A stretch of DNA of 64,000 nt from Deltaproteobacteria bacterium HGW-Deltaproteobacteria-8 (GCA_002840405.1 PHAR01000001.1:76384-140383); one strand, 5' to 3'; counted from the stretch's first letter, positions 1 to 8,023 are shown. Program-made: numbers and translations. The notes: generated by a model from the letters alone, not told the origin.

Positions 1-468
1 AGCGGCAAGATCTGGTTCAAGCAGCCGTCCCTGGTGCGCTGGGACACGACCAAGCCGGATAAGGAGATCCTCGTGGTGGGCCAGAACGTGGTCTGGAACT
101 ACGTCGAGGCCGACAAGGCGGCCTTGAAATACCGCTCCAACCAAGTCTTCAAGTCCAAGACCATGATCCGCTTCCTGTCCGGCAAGGCGAACCTCAACGA
201 AGACTTTAAGGTTACGGAGCAGGGCGTCGAGGACGGGCTGATCAAGGTGCGCCTGCTGCCCAAGGAGCCGGAGACGAGCATGGTCATGGCCTACATCTGG
301 GTCGACCCCAAGACGCACCTCATGGGCCGCGTGCTCATCGTGGACTTCTTCGGCAACGGCAACCAGGTGACCCTGCTGGGCCTGAACACAAACAAGCGGC
401 CCGACGCCAAGCTCTTCGAGTTCACCCCGCCCGCGGGCGTGCAGGTGCACGACAACACCAAGCAGTAG
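1..468 (+). CDS. lolA: Outer-membrane lipoprotein carrier protein LolA (3' part)
   Basis: The reading frame is open from the first base of the window, so the signal peptide and N-terminus lie upstream. The visible 155 residues match the LolA/LolB-like beta-barrel half: an early W-F-K-x-P-S-L-x-R-W segment, a central block that includes FLSGKANL, then repeated strands ending in F-x-F-x-P-P-x-G-V. LolA shuttles lipoproteins across the periplasm from LolCDE to the outer membrane, so a diderm envelope is implied. It converges on rluB, with only about 34 bases between the stop codons. The fold assignment is firm. LolA versus a LolA-like paralogue cannot be settled without the N-terminus. Confidence 0.85.
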   Translation, partial: SGKIWFKQPSLVRWDTTKPDKEILVVGQNVVWNYVEADKAALKYRSNQVFKSKTMIRFLSGKANLNEDFKVTEQGVEDGLIKVRLLPKEPETSMVMAYIWVDPKTHLMGRVLIVDFFGNGNQVTLLGLNTNKRPDAKLFEFTPPAGVQVHDNTKQ

Positions 469-502
469 TCCCGGCCGTTACCGCAAGGGGTTGGCCTGTC
501 CG

Positions 503-1279
503 CTATTCCGGGGGCAGGCCAACGGCCTCGCGCAGGCGGCGCACTTCCTCTGGCCCCAGCTCCCGCGCCTCGCCGGGCTTGAGCCCGCCAAGCTCCAGGA
601 AGCCCTGGCGTACGCGGATCAGGCGCAGCACGGTGCGGCCCATGTCGCGGCACATGCGCCGGATCTGGCGGTTGAGCCCCTGCACCAGGGTCATCTCGAG
701 CCAGGCCTCCCGCTGGTCCTGCCGCAAGACGCGGACCTCAATGGCGGTCAGCTTCTCGCCCTCAGCCAGGGTCATGCCTTTGCGCATGACCTCGAGCCAG
801 GCCTCGTCCACCTGCCCGCGCACGAGCACATGGTAGACCTTGGGCAGATGCCAGCGCGGGGAGATGAGCCGGTTCATGAGGCTGCCATCTGTGGTCAGCA
901 GCAGCAGGCCCTCGGAAAAGTAGTCCAGCCGGCCCACGTGCAGCAGCCGCAGCTCTTTGAACTCCTTCGGAATAATGTTGAATACCGTTGTCCGGCCCTG
1001 GGGATCGCGGGTGGTGGTGACCACCTGCACCGGCTTGTGCAGGAGCACGGTCCGCTGCTGGCGCTCCGCTCCGGCAGGGTAGGGCGAGCGCACGGGCTCC
1101 CCGTCCACCAGCACCACGTCGTCCGCTGGATTGACCCGCACGCCTGGCTCTGCCACGAGCACGCCGTTCAATTGCACCCGGCCTTGTTGGATCAGTTCGT
1201 CTGCGCCCCGGCGTGAGGCCACGCCGCACTCGGCAAGGTACTTGTTGATGCGTATCGATAAGTCGTTTTGTTGTGTCAT
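503..1279 (-). CDS. rluB: Pseudouridine synthase, RsuA/RluB family
   Basis: This 258-residue protein has an N-terminal S4 RNA-binding domain at about residues 9-55 (RINKYLAECGVASRR then V-Q-L-N-G). The RsuA/RluB/E/F catalytic domain follows, with the signature G-R-L-D-Y-F-S-E-G-L-L-L-L-T-T-D-G, whose Asp is the catalytic nucleophile. The C-terminal motif GLNRQIRRM is also typical. The family isomerises uridine in rRNA. Length and S4 domain fit RluB (23S rRNA) best, but RluE/RsuA specificity cannot be excluded. It is a single gene between convergent lolA and a divergent acyltransferase. The ATG at 1279 is followed directly by the start of the S4 domain. Confidence 0.9.
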   Translation of the reverse strand: MTQQNDLSIRINKYLAECGVASRRGADELIQQGRVQLNGVLVAEPGVRVNPADDVVLVDGEPVRSPYPAGAERQQRTVLLHKPVQVVTTTRDPQGRTTVFNIIPKEFKELRLLHVGRLDYFSEGLLLLTTDGSLMNRLISPRWHLPKVYHVLVRGQVDEAWLEVMRKGMTLAEGEKLTAIEVRVLRQDQREAWLEMTLVQGLNRQIRRMCRDMGRTVLRLIRVRQGFLELGGLKPGEARELGPEEVRRLREAVGLPPE

Positions 1280-1291
1280 ATATTTCTTTGT

Positions 1292-1319
1292 GTTATGAGT
1301 CTAGAAATAGTTTAGACAA
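1292..1319 (-). promoter_or_regulatory. Possible promoter of rluB, overlapping a dyad
   Basis: On the minus strand TTGTCT (1314-1319) and CATAAC (1292-1297) are 16 bases apart, just upstream of the rluB start codon. The spacer contains the dyad GTCTA-N9-TAGAC at 1299-1317. Matches to the sigma70 consensus are partial, so this is a prediction only. Confidence 0.35.
1299..1317. repeat. 19-base imperfect dyad, copy 1
   Basis: GTCTAGAAATAGTTTAGAC has outer arms GTCTA/TAGAC. A 19-base site at 41696-41714 matches its reverse complement at 15 of 19 positions. Both sit in short AT-rich gaps upstream of minus-strand genes. It could be an operator, but no cognate regulator is identified. Confidence 0.35.
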
Positions 1320-1589
1320 TCTCTAACAGCCTTGGACGGAGGTGAATCGCGGAACAGGGGGGCTGGCCAGCCCGGCTTGAGCGGTTTATCTTGCCACAAG
1401 TGTCCCCATTCAGTACAGGTTTTCCGCAAAGACACGGGAGTTTCGACTTCCCGAAAAGGCAGTGTTCATGGCCACAGGATGCAAGACTACTTCCTGGACC
1501 GCCCTTTCAGCAAGCGCCGCCTTGCTGGTCGCGCACCCTGTTTTTCGTTTTCTCCCGGACCTGAACCCCTGACAGCAAACGGACCCGAT

Positions 1590-2264
1590 ATGCGCCTTGA
1601 TCCAGCCCGCATCGCCCCGGCCCTTACCTTCCTCTACCGGCTGTGGGTGCAGAGCATCCGCTACAGGGACGGCGACGACCTCATCCCCATCCGCAACTGC
1701 CTGGACCAAGGCAAGCCGGTCATGCTGGCCATCTGGCACGAGGAGCTCTTTGCCCTCACAGGGTACGGCACCACTGTGCTGCCAGGGCGCTTCGCCACGG
1801 TGGTCAGCGACAGCCGCGACGGGGAAATCATCACCCAGGTGCTGCGACGCATCGGCTTTGCCACGGCGCGCGGCTCCAGCACGCGTGGCGGCCTGAAGGC
1901 GTTGAACCAGCTGCGTCAGCATATGCTCGACGGACGCATCGGCGTCATCACCGTGGACGGGCCGCGCGGGCCGCGTCAGGAGGCCAAGGACGGGGCGGTG
2001 TACCTGGCCCATAAGGCGGGCGCCTTGCTCTTCCCCGTGCGCAGCCGCCCCTCGTCGTCCTTCGTGTTCAGGCGTTCCTGGGACCACTTCCAACTGCCCC
2101 TGCCGTTCTGCCGGTGTGAGGTGCACATCGGCAAACCGCTGGAGTTCGCGCAGGGCAGGATGTCCTCGGAAGAGCTGCACAAGGGCACCCAGCGCCTGAC
2201 CCAAGCCCTGCACGATGCCTTGCCCGGGCCAAGTTCTGAGGATGAACGAAGAGCTGAAGGCTGA
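1590..2264 (+). CDS. DUF374 lysophospholipid acyltransferase-family protein
   Basis: This protein of about 224 residues shows the hallmarks of DUF374: A-I-W-H-E-E-L-F near residue 49, where the HE replaces the HX4D block of PlsC-like enzymes, then SDSRDGE, A-R-G-S-S-T-R-G-G and V-D-G-P-R-G-P-R. The family is related to PlsC acyltransferases and is expected to act at the inner membrane on lipid or lipid A-like substrates; the exact acceptor is unknown. The ATG at 1590 is chosen because domain homology begins there and family members are about 220 residues. The frame is open to 1332, but that extension has no recognisable sequence. It is followed by a hairpin terminator. Confidence 0.8.
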   Translation: MRLDPARIAPALTFLYRLWVQSIRYRDGDDLIPIRNCLDQGKPVMLAIWHEELFALTGYGTTVLPGRFATVVSDSRDGEIITQVLRRIGFATARGSSTRGGLKALNQLRQHMLDGRIGVITVDGPRGPRQEAKDGAVYLAHKAGALLFPVRSRPSSSFVFRRSWDHFQLPLPFCRCEVHIGKPLEFAQGRMSSEELHKGTQRLTQALHDALPGPSSEDERRAEG

Positions 2265-2270
2265 AGAGGG

Positions 2271-2301
2271 AGGGGGGCGCATGCCCCCCTTTCTTTCTCT
2301 G
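2271..2301 (+). terminator. Rho-independent terminator after the DUF374 gene
   Basis: An 8-bp G/C stem (AGGGGGGC at 2271-2278, GCCCCCCT at 2283-2290) with a GCAT loop is followed by the pyrimidine run TTTCTTTCTCT. It is 3' of the acyltransferase and faces the convergent gcvT. Confidence 0.75.
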
Positions 2302-2324
2302 CGTTTTGTGTGCGCGATGCCCCG

Positions 2325-3410
2325 TTACACGAGCTTCATGCGGGCCGTGCCCTTGGCGTAGAAGGGCAGGGCGGCGCGCCTGGCCTCCAGGTCGCCACGC
2401 TGGGTGCGCACGCTAAACTGCTCCTGCTCGGCCACATCGGCCCGCACGTAGGCCAGGGCCACGCAATGCCCCAGCGAGGGCGCAAAGGAGCCGCTGGTGA
2501 CCACGCCGACCTCCTCGCCGCCGGGCAGGACAACGAGATCATAGTGCCGCGCGCTGCGGCGGCCGGGCAGCTCCAGGGCGATGAGCCGCTGGCGCACATT
2601 GGCCAGGGCGTCCTGTCCGGTGAAGGGCGTCTTCTTGCCGAGCAGCGGCCCGAACCCGGCCTCGGCCGGGGTGTGCTCGGTGTCGAGATCCTGCCCGTAG
2701 AGCGGGTAGCCCATCTCCAGGCGCAGGGTGTCACGCGCGCCCAGGCCCACGGGCTTCACCAGCGGGTGCGCGATGAGCGCCTCCCACATGGGCAGGGCCA
2801 GGGAAGAGTCGAGGTACAGCTCGTAACCCAACTCGCCGGTATAGCCTGTGCGGCTCACCAGCAGGGGCTCGCCCTGCCATATGGTGCGCACAAAGTTGAA
2901 GTAGCCCGGCGACTGGAAGTCGCTGCCCAGCACAGCCTTGATGGCCTCCAGGGATTTCGGACCCTGAACGTCGATCTTGCCGGTCTTGGGGGAGATGTTG
3001 GTCAGCTGCGGCCCCTTGGCCAGATGCGCGGACAGCCAGGCGAAGTCCCCCGCCTCGCAGGCCCCGTTGACCACGAGCATGTAGTCGTCCACATCCAGGC
3101 AGTAGATGATGAGGTCGTCCAGCACCCCGCCGGACTCGTTCAGCAGGAAGCCGTAACGGCACTTGCCCGGAGCCAGGGTGTCCAGGTCCTGGGTCACCAG
3201 CGCGCCCAGGGCGGCCTTGGCTCCCGCGCCGCGCAGGGAGAACTCGCCCATGTGGCAGATGTCGAAGATGCCCACGGCCTCGCGGGTGTGGTTGTGTTCA
3301 GCGATGATGCCCTCGTACTGGATGGGCATGTCGTACCCGGCAAAGGCCGCCATCTTGGCGTTCTTGCCGCGGTGCCACCCGGTGAGGGGCGTGGTGTTGA
3401 GGTTCTCCAC
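2325..3410 (-). CDS. gcvT: Aminomethyltransferase (glycine cleavage T protein)
   Basis: A protein of about 361 residues with GcvT features: [23 protein letters not shown] at the N-terminus in place of the usual T-P-L-x-x-x-H, F-D-I-C-H-M-G-E after it, [13 protein letters not shown] in the folate-binding half, and [11 protein letters not shown] further on. GcvT moves the aminomethyl carbon from lipoyl-H protein to tetrahydrofolate and releases ammonia. The GTG at 3410 is preferred over an upstream ATG because AAGGAG lies six bases before it and homology begins there. The other gcv genes are not in the window, so it is apparently monocistronic here. YgfZ-type folate proteins are less likely given the complete substrate motifs. 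Confidence 0.92.
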   Translation of the reverse strand: MENLNTTPLTGWHRGKNAKMAAFAGYDMPIQYEGIIAEHNHTREAVGIFDICHMGEFSLRGAGAKAALGALVTQDLDTLAPGKCRYGFLLNESGGVLDDLIIYCLDVDDYMLVVNGACEAGDFAWLSAHLAKGPQLTNISPKTGKIDVQGPKSLEAIKAVLGSDFQSPGYFNFVRTIWQGEPLLVSRTGYTGELGYELYLDSSLALPMWEALIAHPLVKPVGLGARDTLRLEMGYPLYGQDLDTEHTPAEAGFGPLLGKKTPFTGQDALANVRQRLIALELPGRRSARHYDLVVLPGGEEVGVVTSGSFAPSLGHCVALAYVRADVAEQEQFSVRTQRGDLEARRAALPFYAKGTARMKLV

Positions 3411-3577
3411 TGTATTCTCCTTGTCGCGGATTTCGTGCGAGGAACTATTCTGCCACATTCTTTCCCGGTGCTCAATCACCACTTTTTATAATATCCCTCT
3501 CCGATTGGTCCTTGTTGACGCTTCCGAGGATTTTCTTTAACAAACCCGGTAAGGCAAATCCGCTGCGGAGGAAGAGA

Positions 3578-3790
3578 ATGCGCAAACTGGACCAGTGCCC
3601 TCGCGTCAAGATCAACGAGAAGTATTGCGTATGCACCTATCCGGGCTGCAGCAGGCGCGGATTGTGCTGCGAGTGCATGCACTACCACCGCCTGCGCAAC
3701 GAATTGCCCGCATGCTACTTCACGGCGGATGAGGAAAAGACCTACAATCGCAGCGTCGAATTCTTCATCCAACGCAGATCCGGGAAGTAG
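3578..3790 (+). CDS. Small cysteine-rich protein (DUF6485-like)
   Basis: A 70-residue protein with cysteine pairs suited to metal binding: C-x8-KYCVC, then [17 protein letters not shown], and a final A-C-Y-F. The pattern resembles the short DUF6485 family, whose function is unknown. The ATG at 3578 follows a GGAGGAAGAG ribosome-binding site. It ends 9 bases before the MreB-like gene, so the two are probably co-transcribed. A zinc or iron-sulfur site is inferred only from the cysteine spacing. Confidence 0.7.
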   Translation: MRKLDQCPRVKINEKYCVCTYPGCSRRGLCCECMHYHRLRNELPACYFTADEEKTYNRSVEFFIQRRSGK

Positions 3791-3799
3791 GGCAGAGAC

Positions 3800-4831
3800 A
3801 TGTCACTTCGTCTGCGCAACCCGCTCAACCTTTTGCGCAGCCAAGCCATAGCCCTGGACGCCGGCTCGGGGCGCACTATCATCACCAATCAGCAGTCCGA
3901 GGTGCTCCTTGATGAGCCCTCTGTCATCGCTATAGAGCACGGCACGGGCGCGGTCATCGCCACGGGCGCGGAGGCCAAGAGCTACCTCGGCAAGGCCCCG
4001 GAGCGCATCCAGGTCATCCGGCCCATACAGGCCGGGGTCATTGTGGATTTCGACTCGGCCAAGGCCATGCTGCGCATCTTCTTCAAGCGCGTTTTGCCTG
4101 ATGACGGCTCCAGGTTCAAGGTCTGCGCCGTGGTCTGCCACGGCATCACGGCACTTGAGAAGCGCACCTTCGCCGACTGCTGCAAGGCAGCCGGGGCCGC
4201 AAGGGTCGACCTGGTGGACGCCCCGCTGGCCGCTGCCGTTGGCGCTGGCCTGGACATCCGCCAGGCCAAGGGCCGTCTCCTGCTGGGCATCGGCGCGGGC
4301 TTGGCCGAGGCCTCGGTGCTCTGCCTGTCCGACGTCGTGTACAGCGAAACAGCCCGCATCGGCGCAGAGGTTTTCCACGAGTCCGTGACCCAGCATCTGG
4401 CCGCGCGCTACAAGGTCGCCATTGGCGAGAACATGGCCGAGCAGACCACCATCCAATTGGCCTGGGCTGAGCGCCCGGCCGAGACCCGCCGCATGACCCT
4501 CACCGGGAAGTACTCCGGCAGCGGCACGCCCTGCGCCCTGGAGCTGACGGACGACGATCTGGAAGGCGCCTTGGACGGGCCCCTGGACATGCTGGAGGCC
4601 CTGGTGCGCAAGGCCATGGACAAAACCCCGGCCGAACTCGTGGCCGACATCGCGGACACCGGTCTCGTGCTGTATGGTGGCGGAGCCCAGATCCACGGCC
4701 TGGACATCGCCCTGGGAGCCCGGCTTGGGCTGCGCACTCGCGTGGCCCAGGAGCCCTCGAAGGTAGCGGTGCTTGGCGCGGCCGCCACCCTGCGCCCGGA
4801 CCTGGACTTCAAGAAGCTCTTGGTCAAATGA
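3800..4831 (+). CDS. MreB-like actin-family protein with degenerate ATPase site
   Basis: A 343-residue protein with the MreB/Mbl layout: an N-terminal strand ALDAGSGRTII (phosphate-1 loop), the LLDEPSVIAI block, P-I-x-A-G-V-I-V-D-F, and LVLYGGGAQIHGLD near the C-terminus (adenosine loop). MreB polymers organise lateral wall synthesis. Two key positions differ from canonical MreB. The catalytic Glu of the E-E-P-M-A-A-A-I-G motif is Ala (D140-A141-P142), and the phosphate-2 loop D-I-G-G-G-T reads G-I-G-A-G-L (163-168), losing its Asp. It is therefore probably a non-hydrolysing paralogue, with a canonical MreB expected elsewhere. It starts with ATG after GGGCAGAGAC. Confidence 0.8.
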   Translation: MSLRLRNPLNLLRSQAIALDAGSGRTIITNQQSEVLLDEPSVIAIEHGTGAVIATGAEAKSYLGKAPERIQVIRPIQAGVIVDFDSAKAMLRIFFKRVLPDDGSRFKVCAVVCHGITALEKRTFADCCKAAGAARVDLVDAPLAAAVGAGLDIRQAKGRLLLGIGAGLAEASVLCLSDVVYSETARIGAEVFHESVTQHLAARYKVAIGENMAEQTTIQLAWAERPAETRRMTLTGKYSGSGTPCALELTDDDLEGALDGPLDMLEALVRKAMDKTPAELVADIADTGLVLYGGGAQIHGLDIALGARLGLRTRVAQEPSKVAVLGAAATLRPDLDFKKLLVK

Positions 4832-4832
4832 C

Positions 4833-5660
4833 GTGACCCATCCCTTCACCCCCGATCACCTTGCCTCCCTTCTTGAGCGCACGGCCAGCGCCGTGCTTGA
4901 GGCAGGCCAGATCATCCGCGAGCATGACCGCCTGCCCCGGCGCATCCGCCACAAGGCCAGCCCAAAGGACCTCGTCACCGAAACGGACGTTTCCGTGGAG
5001 AATTTTCTTCGCGAAAGCCTGGGGCCGCTGGTTCCAGGGGCCGGGTTCCTGGGCGAGGAGGGCAGCGCCGGGCTGGGCCTGCAGGGCTTGGCCTGGGTGG
5101 TGGACCCTGTGGACGGCACCACCAATTTCGCCCACGGCGTGCCCTTTGTGGCCACCTCGGTGGCCCTGTGCCTGGACGGCGTCCCGCTTTTGGGCGTGGT
5201 GAACCTGCCGCTCCTGGGCGAGCTGTTCACCGCTGGGCTGGGCCTTGGCACCCGGATGAACGGCGAAGCCGTCAGCGTATCGGACACCGCGACCTTGCTG
5301 GAGGCTCTGGTGGCCACGGGCTTCCCCTACCGCATCGAGGAGCACCAGGCCGCGATCCTGCGCCAGCTGGCCCTGGCCATGCCCGCCACCCAGGGCGTGC
5401 GCCGAGCCGGGGCAGCCGCCCTGGACTTGGCCTTTGTGGCCTGCGGCCGCTACGACGGCTTCTTCGAGTTCGCGTTGAATCCCTGGGACACGGCGGCCGG
5501 GGTGCTGCTGGTCCAGGAGGCCGGGGGACACGTGGGGCGCATGACCGAAAACACTCCGTACCGCCTGGACTCTCCGGATATCCTCGTGTGCAACGCTAGG
5601 CTTGAGCCTGCCCTGCGGGCCTTGCTCAAACAGGCTTGCGTTCCCGTTTCGGAAGATTGA
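4833..5660 (+). CDS. suhB: Inositol monophosphatase-family protein
   Basis: A 275-residue protein carrying both Li-sensitive phosphatase signatures: W-V-V-D-P-V-D-G-T-T-N-F near residue 90 (metal-binding D-P-x-D-G-T) and N-P-W-D-T-A-A-G near residue 217. A GEEG-type glutamate block (FLGEEG) precedes the first. The family dephosphorylates inositol-1-phosphate and related sugar phosphates; bacterial SuhB also acts in rRNA transcription antitermination, so substrate and role are open. The GTG at 4833 lies one base past the MreB-like stop and is chosen because the ATG further upstream would lie inside that gene. Its 3' end overlaps the convergent Nudix gene by 35 bases. Confidence 0.85.
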   Translation: MTHPFTPDHLASLLERTASAVLEAGQIIREHDRLPRRIRHKASPKDLVTETDVSVENFLRESLGPLVPGAGFLGEEGSAGLGLQGLAWVVDPVDGTTNFAHGVPFVATSVALCLDGVPLLGVVNLPLLGELFTAGLGLGTRMNGEAVSVSDTATLLEALVATGFPYRIEEHQAAILRQLALAMPATQGVRRAGAAALDLAFVACGRYDGFFEFALNPWDTAAGVLLVQEAGGHVGRMTENTPYRLDSPDILVCNARLEPALRALLKQACVPVSED

Positions 5661-6183
5661 GCTCGCTGGCCAGCAGCAGAAAACGCGCGGACACGAGTTC
5701 GCTGAAGTCCCTGAGCAGGCAGCGCAACTCCTCCCGGCCAAAGAAATAGTTGTCGGCGTCTCCGAGCTGGGTCTGAATGGCATTGCATTCCGGCCGCGCC
5801 AGGGAAAAGACATGCAGGAACTCGTTGCCGTTCTCCAGGCTGGGGGGGATGGCCTGCACCAGACGCATGCGCTCGGCGTGAATGCCAAGCGTGCTCTGCA
5901 AGGCGCGGGTTGCTGCGTCCTGCAAGGATTCTCCGCTGTACACCGGGCTGCGCACCGGGATGTCCCAGCGCTCTGTCCCCTTGGCGCGCGGGCCTGGGCG
6001 TTTGCGCAGAAAAAGCTGTCCGGCCTCGTCGTACAAGAGGATGACGACGCTACGATGGCACAGCTGCTGCCGCCGCACCTCAGCCATGGGCATGGCCGCA
6101 AGCACGCGGTTGTGCTTGTCCATGACCTCGACCAGGGGACCCTGTTCGGTGCTGGAAACACTTGTTGCAGACGAAGTTTTCAT
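5626..6183 (-). CDS. Nudix-fold protein with degenerate Nudix box
   Basis: A 185-residue protein with the Nudix/IPP-isomerase-like fold: EVMDKHNRVL at the start, HRSVVILLYDEAGQLFLRKR, then W-D-I-P-V-R-S-P-V. The Nudix box should read G-x5-E-x7-R-E-U-x-E-E-x-G-U. Here it reads GESLQDAATRALQSTLGI, so the R-E-x-x-E-E core that binds Mg2+ is R-A-L-Q-S-T. Hydrolysis is therefore doubtful, and a binding role is as likely. The C-terminal 60 residues continue the fold. ATG at 6183. It is transcribed alone, divergent from rimI and convergent with the phosphatase gene. Confidence 0.75.
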   Translation of the reverse strand: MKTSSATSVSSTEQGPLVEVMDKHNRVLAAMPMAEVRRQQLCHRSVVILLYDEAGQLFLRKRPGPRAKGTERWDIPVRSPVYSGESLQDAATRALQSTLGIHAERMRLVQAIPPSLENGNEFLHVFSLARPECNAIQTQLGDADNYFFGREELRCLLRDFSELVSARFLLLASELNLPKRERKPV

Positions 6184-6256
6184 TTAAACTCATGCTGGTT
6201 GCAGTGCGCGGCGACAAAAATGCCGGGCGCTGTGAGAGCCAAGATAGCAGGACAGG

Positions 6257-6757
6257 GTGCGGATGCAAGATCATTCTGTGGTCACGCTGGGCGTGGCCGA
6301 CATCAGCGGTGTCATGGACCTGGAGCGCCTGTGCTTCCGCACCCACTGGACGCGCGAGCAGTTCCTTCTGGGGCTGGAGCGCAAGGCCTTCCGCATCCTG
6401 GGCATCCAGGAGCGCGGGGTACTCATCGCGTACTGCGCCTTCTCGGTCATCGCAGGCGAGATGGAGATCATGAACATTGCGGCGCACCCTTTTCATCGGC
6501 GCAAGGGGCTGGGCGCCCGTCTTCTGTCCGAGGTGCTGCGCCTGTGCCGGGCCGAGGGCGTGGCCGAGGGCTTTCTCGAAGTCCGCAGATCCAACGCAGG
6601 GGCCATTGACCTCTACAAGAAATTCGGGTTTATGCAGACAGGAACACGCAAGAATTATTATCCAGACAACAAGGAAGATGCGCTGCTCTTTCGCCTGGGC
6701 TTCCAGGACGGGCAGGACAAGGGGCTGAACGCACAATCTTCCCCAAAGGAGTCCTGA
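6257..6757 (+). CDS. rimI: Ribosomal protein S18-alanine N-acetyltransferase
   Basis: A GNAT acetyltransferase of about 166 residues. W-T-R-E-Q-F follows the N-terminus, MEIMNIAAHPFHRRKGLGARLL is the acetyl-CoA-binding motif A (R-x-x-G-x-G), and E-V-R-R-S-N-A-G-A-I-D-L-Y-K-K-F-G-F is the RimI signature that includes the catalytic Glu region. RimI acetylates the N-terminal Ala of S18. Two starts are possible, GTG at 6257 and ATG at 6263, with AGGACAGG upstream. It begins the rimI-ORF36-tpiA-secG run. Confidence 0.9.
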   Translation: MRMQDHSVVTLGVADISGVMDLERLCFRTHWTREQFLLGLERKAFRILGIQERGVLIAYCAFSVIAGEMEIMNIAAHPFHRRKGLGARLLSEVLRLCRAEGVAEGFLEVRRSNAGAIDLYKKFGFMQTGTRKNYYPDNKEDALLFRLGFQDGQDKGLNAQSSPKES

Positions 6758-6759
6758 GC

Positions 6760-6870
6760 ATGCGCTCTCACGTGCTGTTGGACTTCTCCACCGGCGGCGG
6801 CCTGTTTCTCGAATGTTTCGAGGGCGAGGACCTGCCTGCCTTCACAGCCCTCAAGGAGTGTGGCGCATGA
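6760..6870 (+). CDS. Possible 36-residue protein between rimI and tpiA
   Basis: An ATG at 6760 lies 8 bases after AAAGGAG and opens a 36-codon frame. Its stop overlaps the tpiA start codon as ATGA (6867-6870). The product has two hydrophobic/aromatic stretches (HVLLDF and GGLFLECF) and acidic and Cys residues; no known family is recognised. Its own strong ribosome-binding site and the ATGA overlap suggest that it is translated and coupled to tpiA. It could instead be a leader that only sets tpiA translation. Confidence 0.5.
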   Translation: MRSHVLLDFSTGGGLFLECFEGEDLPAFTALKECGA

Positions 6871-7622
6871 ACAAGCTCTTTGCCGCGAACTGGAAGATGC
6901 ACAAGACCACGGCCGAGGCCCGTCAATCCGCGAGCGAGCTTGTGGGCCTTGTCTCCGGCAAGCTGAAGGCGGGCCGCGAGGTCATGATCCTGCCGCCCTT
7001 CACGGCCCTGGCCCCGGTGGTCGAGGCCCTGCGCGGCAGTGCGGGCTTCCTGGTCGGCGCGCAGAACGTTTACCCCCAGAAGCAGGGCGCGTTCACGGGC
7101 GAGGTGTCGCCGGGCATGCTGCTCGATGCTGGCGCATCCTTCGTTCTGACCGGGCATTCCGAACGCCGCCACGTCCTTGGAGAAACCGACGATCTGGTGG
7201 GTACAAAGACCGCCTTTGGCCTGGAATCGGGCCTGGGCGTGATTTTGTGCGTGGGCGAAAAGCTCGGCGAGCGCAAGGCCGGTGAGCTCAAGGCCGTGCT
7301 GGAGCGGCAGATCCGCGCAGGCTTGCGTGATGTGCCCAAAGACACCCCGCCAGCCCGCCTTGTCCTGGCCTACGAACCCGTGTGGGCCATTGGCACCGGC
7401 GAGGTGGCCAGCCCCAAGGACATCCTGGAGGCGCACGCCTTTGTGCGGCACATGCTGGCGGAGATCTTCGGCCCCTCTGGCAGCGAACTGCGCATCTTGT
7501 ATGGAGGAAGTGTCAAACCTGACAACGCTTCTGAGATCATTGCGCTTGACAATGTTGACGGAGTCTTGGTAGGAGGCGCGAGCTTGAAGGCTGACGAGTT
7601 CAGCCGCATTGTTCTGGCCTAA
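6867..7622 (+). CDS. tpiA: Triose-phosphate isomerase
   Basis: A 251-residue TIM barrel with all catalytic residues: N8 and K10 in AANWKMHK, H97 in LTGHSERR, E170 in AYEPVWAIGTG, the flexible loop after it, and phosphate-binding LYGGSVKPDN and VGGASL. It interconverts dihydroxyacetone phosphate and glyceraldehyde 3-phosphate in the cytoplasm. The ATG at 6867 overlaps the stop of the 36-residue ORF and has AAGGAG eight bases upstream inside that ORF. secG follows after 32 bases; a tpiA-secG order is common in bacteria. Confidence 0.97.
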   Translation: MNKLFAANWKMHKTTAEARQSASELVGLVSGKLKAGREVMILPPFTALAPVVEALRGSAGFLVGAQNVYPQKQGAFTGEVSPGMLLDAGASFVLTGHSERRHVLGETDDLVGTKTAFGLESGLGVILCVGEKLGERKAGELKAVLERQIRAGLRDVPKDTPPARLVLAYEPVWAIGTGEVASPKDILEAHAFVRHMLAEIFGPSGSELRILYGGSVKPDNASEIIALDNVDGVLVGGASLKADEFSRIVLA

Positions 7623-7654
7623 AAGCCGCGACTGGTTTTCGCGAGGAGAATACG

Positions 7655-8023
7655 TTGACTACCCTGGTTCTGACCATACACATCCTGACTTGCGTCTTCC
7701 TCATCCTCTTCGTGCTCTTGCAGTCCGGACAGGAGGGCATGGGAGTCATTTTTGGCGGCGGCAGCGGCTCGGTCTTCGGCAGCACCGGAGCGGGCGGAAT
7801 TCTTGTGCGCGTCACGGCCGTGTTGGCTGGTATTTTCCTTGTTACTTCGCTGGCATATAATGTCTTGACAAAGCCCAGCAACTTGAGTGATTCTTCCCTG
7901 ATGCAGCAGGGCGCGGCAGGCATGAGCGCTCCCGCACCTTTGCAGGCTCCCGCCCCCGGTGGCGTCAGCTTTGAAGAAAAGACCCTTCCTGTCCCGGCCC
8001 CGGCCGCTGGAGAGACGAAATAA
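7655..8023 (+). CDS. secG: Protein translocase subunit SecG
   Basis: A 122-residue protein with the two SecG transmembrane helices: residues 3-21, ending in the conserved F-V-L-L-Q-S-G-Q-E-G, and about 50-68. Between them lies the glycine-rich loop IFGGGSGSVFGSTGAGG. A Pro/Ala-rich cytoplasmic tail of about 45 residues follows. SecG assists SecYE in preprotein export. The start is TTG at 7655, preceded by GAGGAGAATACG; no ATG is available before the first helix. A tRNA gene begins 8 bases after the stop. Confidence 0.93.
   Translation: MTTLVLTIHILTCVFLILFVLLQSGQEGMGVIFGGGSGSVFGSTGAGGILVRVTAVLAGIFLVTSLAYNVLTKPSNLSDSSLMQQGAAGMSAPAPLQAPAPGGVSFEEKTLPVPAPAAGETK

Larger units (their letters stand above)
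1280..1589. other. Divergent intergenic region, rluB / acyltransferase
   Basis: This 310-base gap lies between the divergently transcribed rluB and the DUF374 gene. The rluB-proximal end (1280-1330) is conspicuously AT-rich and holds the candidate promoter and dyad. The rest is GC-rich. The acyltransferase frame stays open upstream as far as 1332, but the extension looks neither like protein nor like a signal peptide. No RNA gene or terminator is seen. Confidence 0.5.

Noticed and set aside
490-523. Inverted repeat GTTGGCCTG / CAGGCCAAC after lolA as a terminator
   Set aside because: It runs into the last codons of rluB, has a 16-base loop and no T-run on either strand.
1332-1589. N-terminal extension of the DUF374 protein
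   Set aside because: The frame is open but has no ribosome-binding site, signal peptide or family sequence. The family starts at about residue 87 of that frame.
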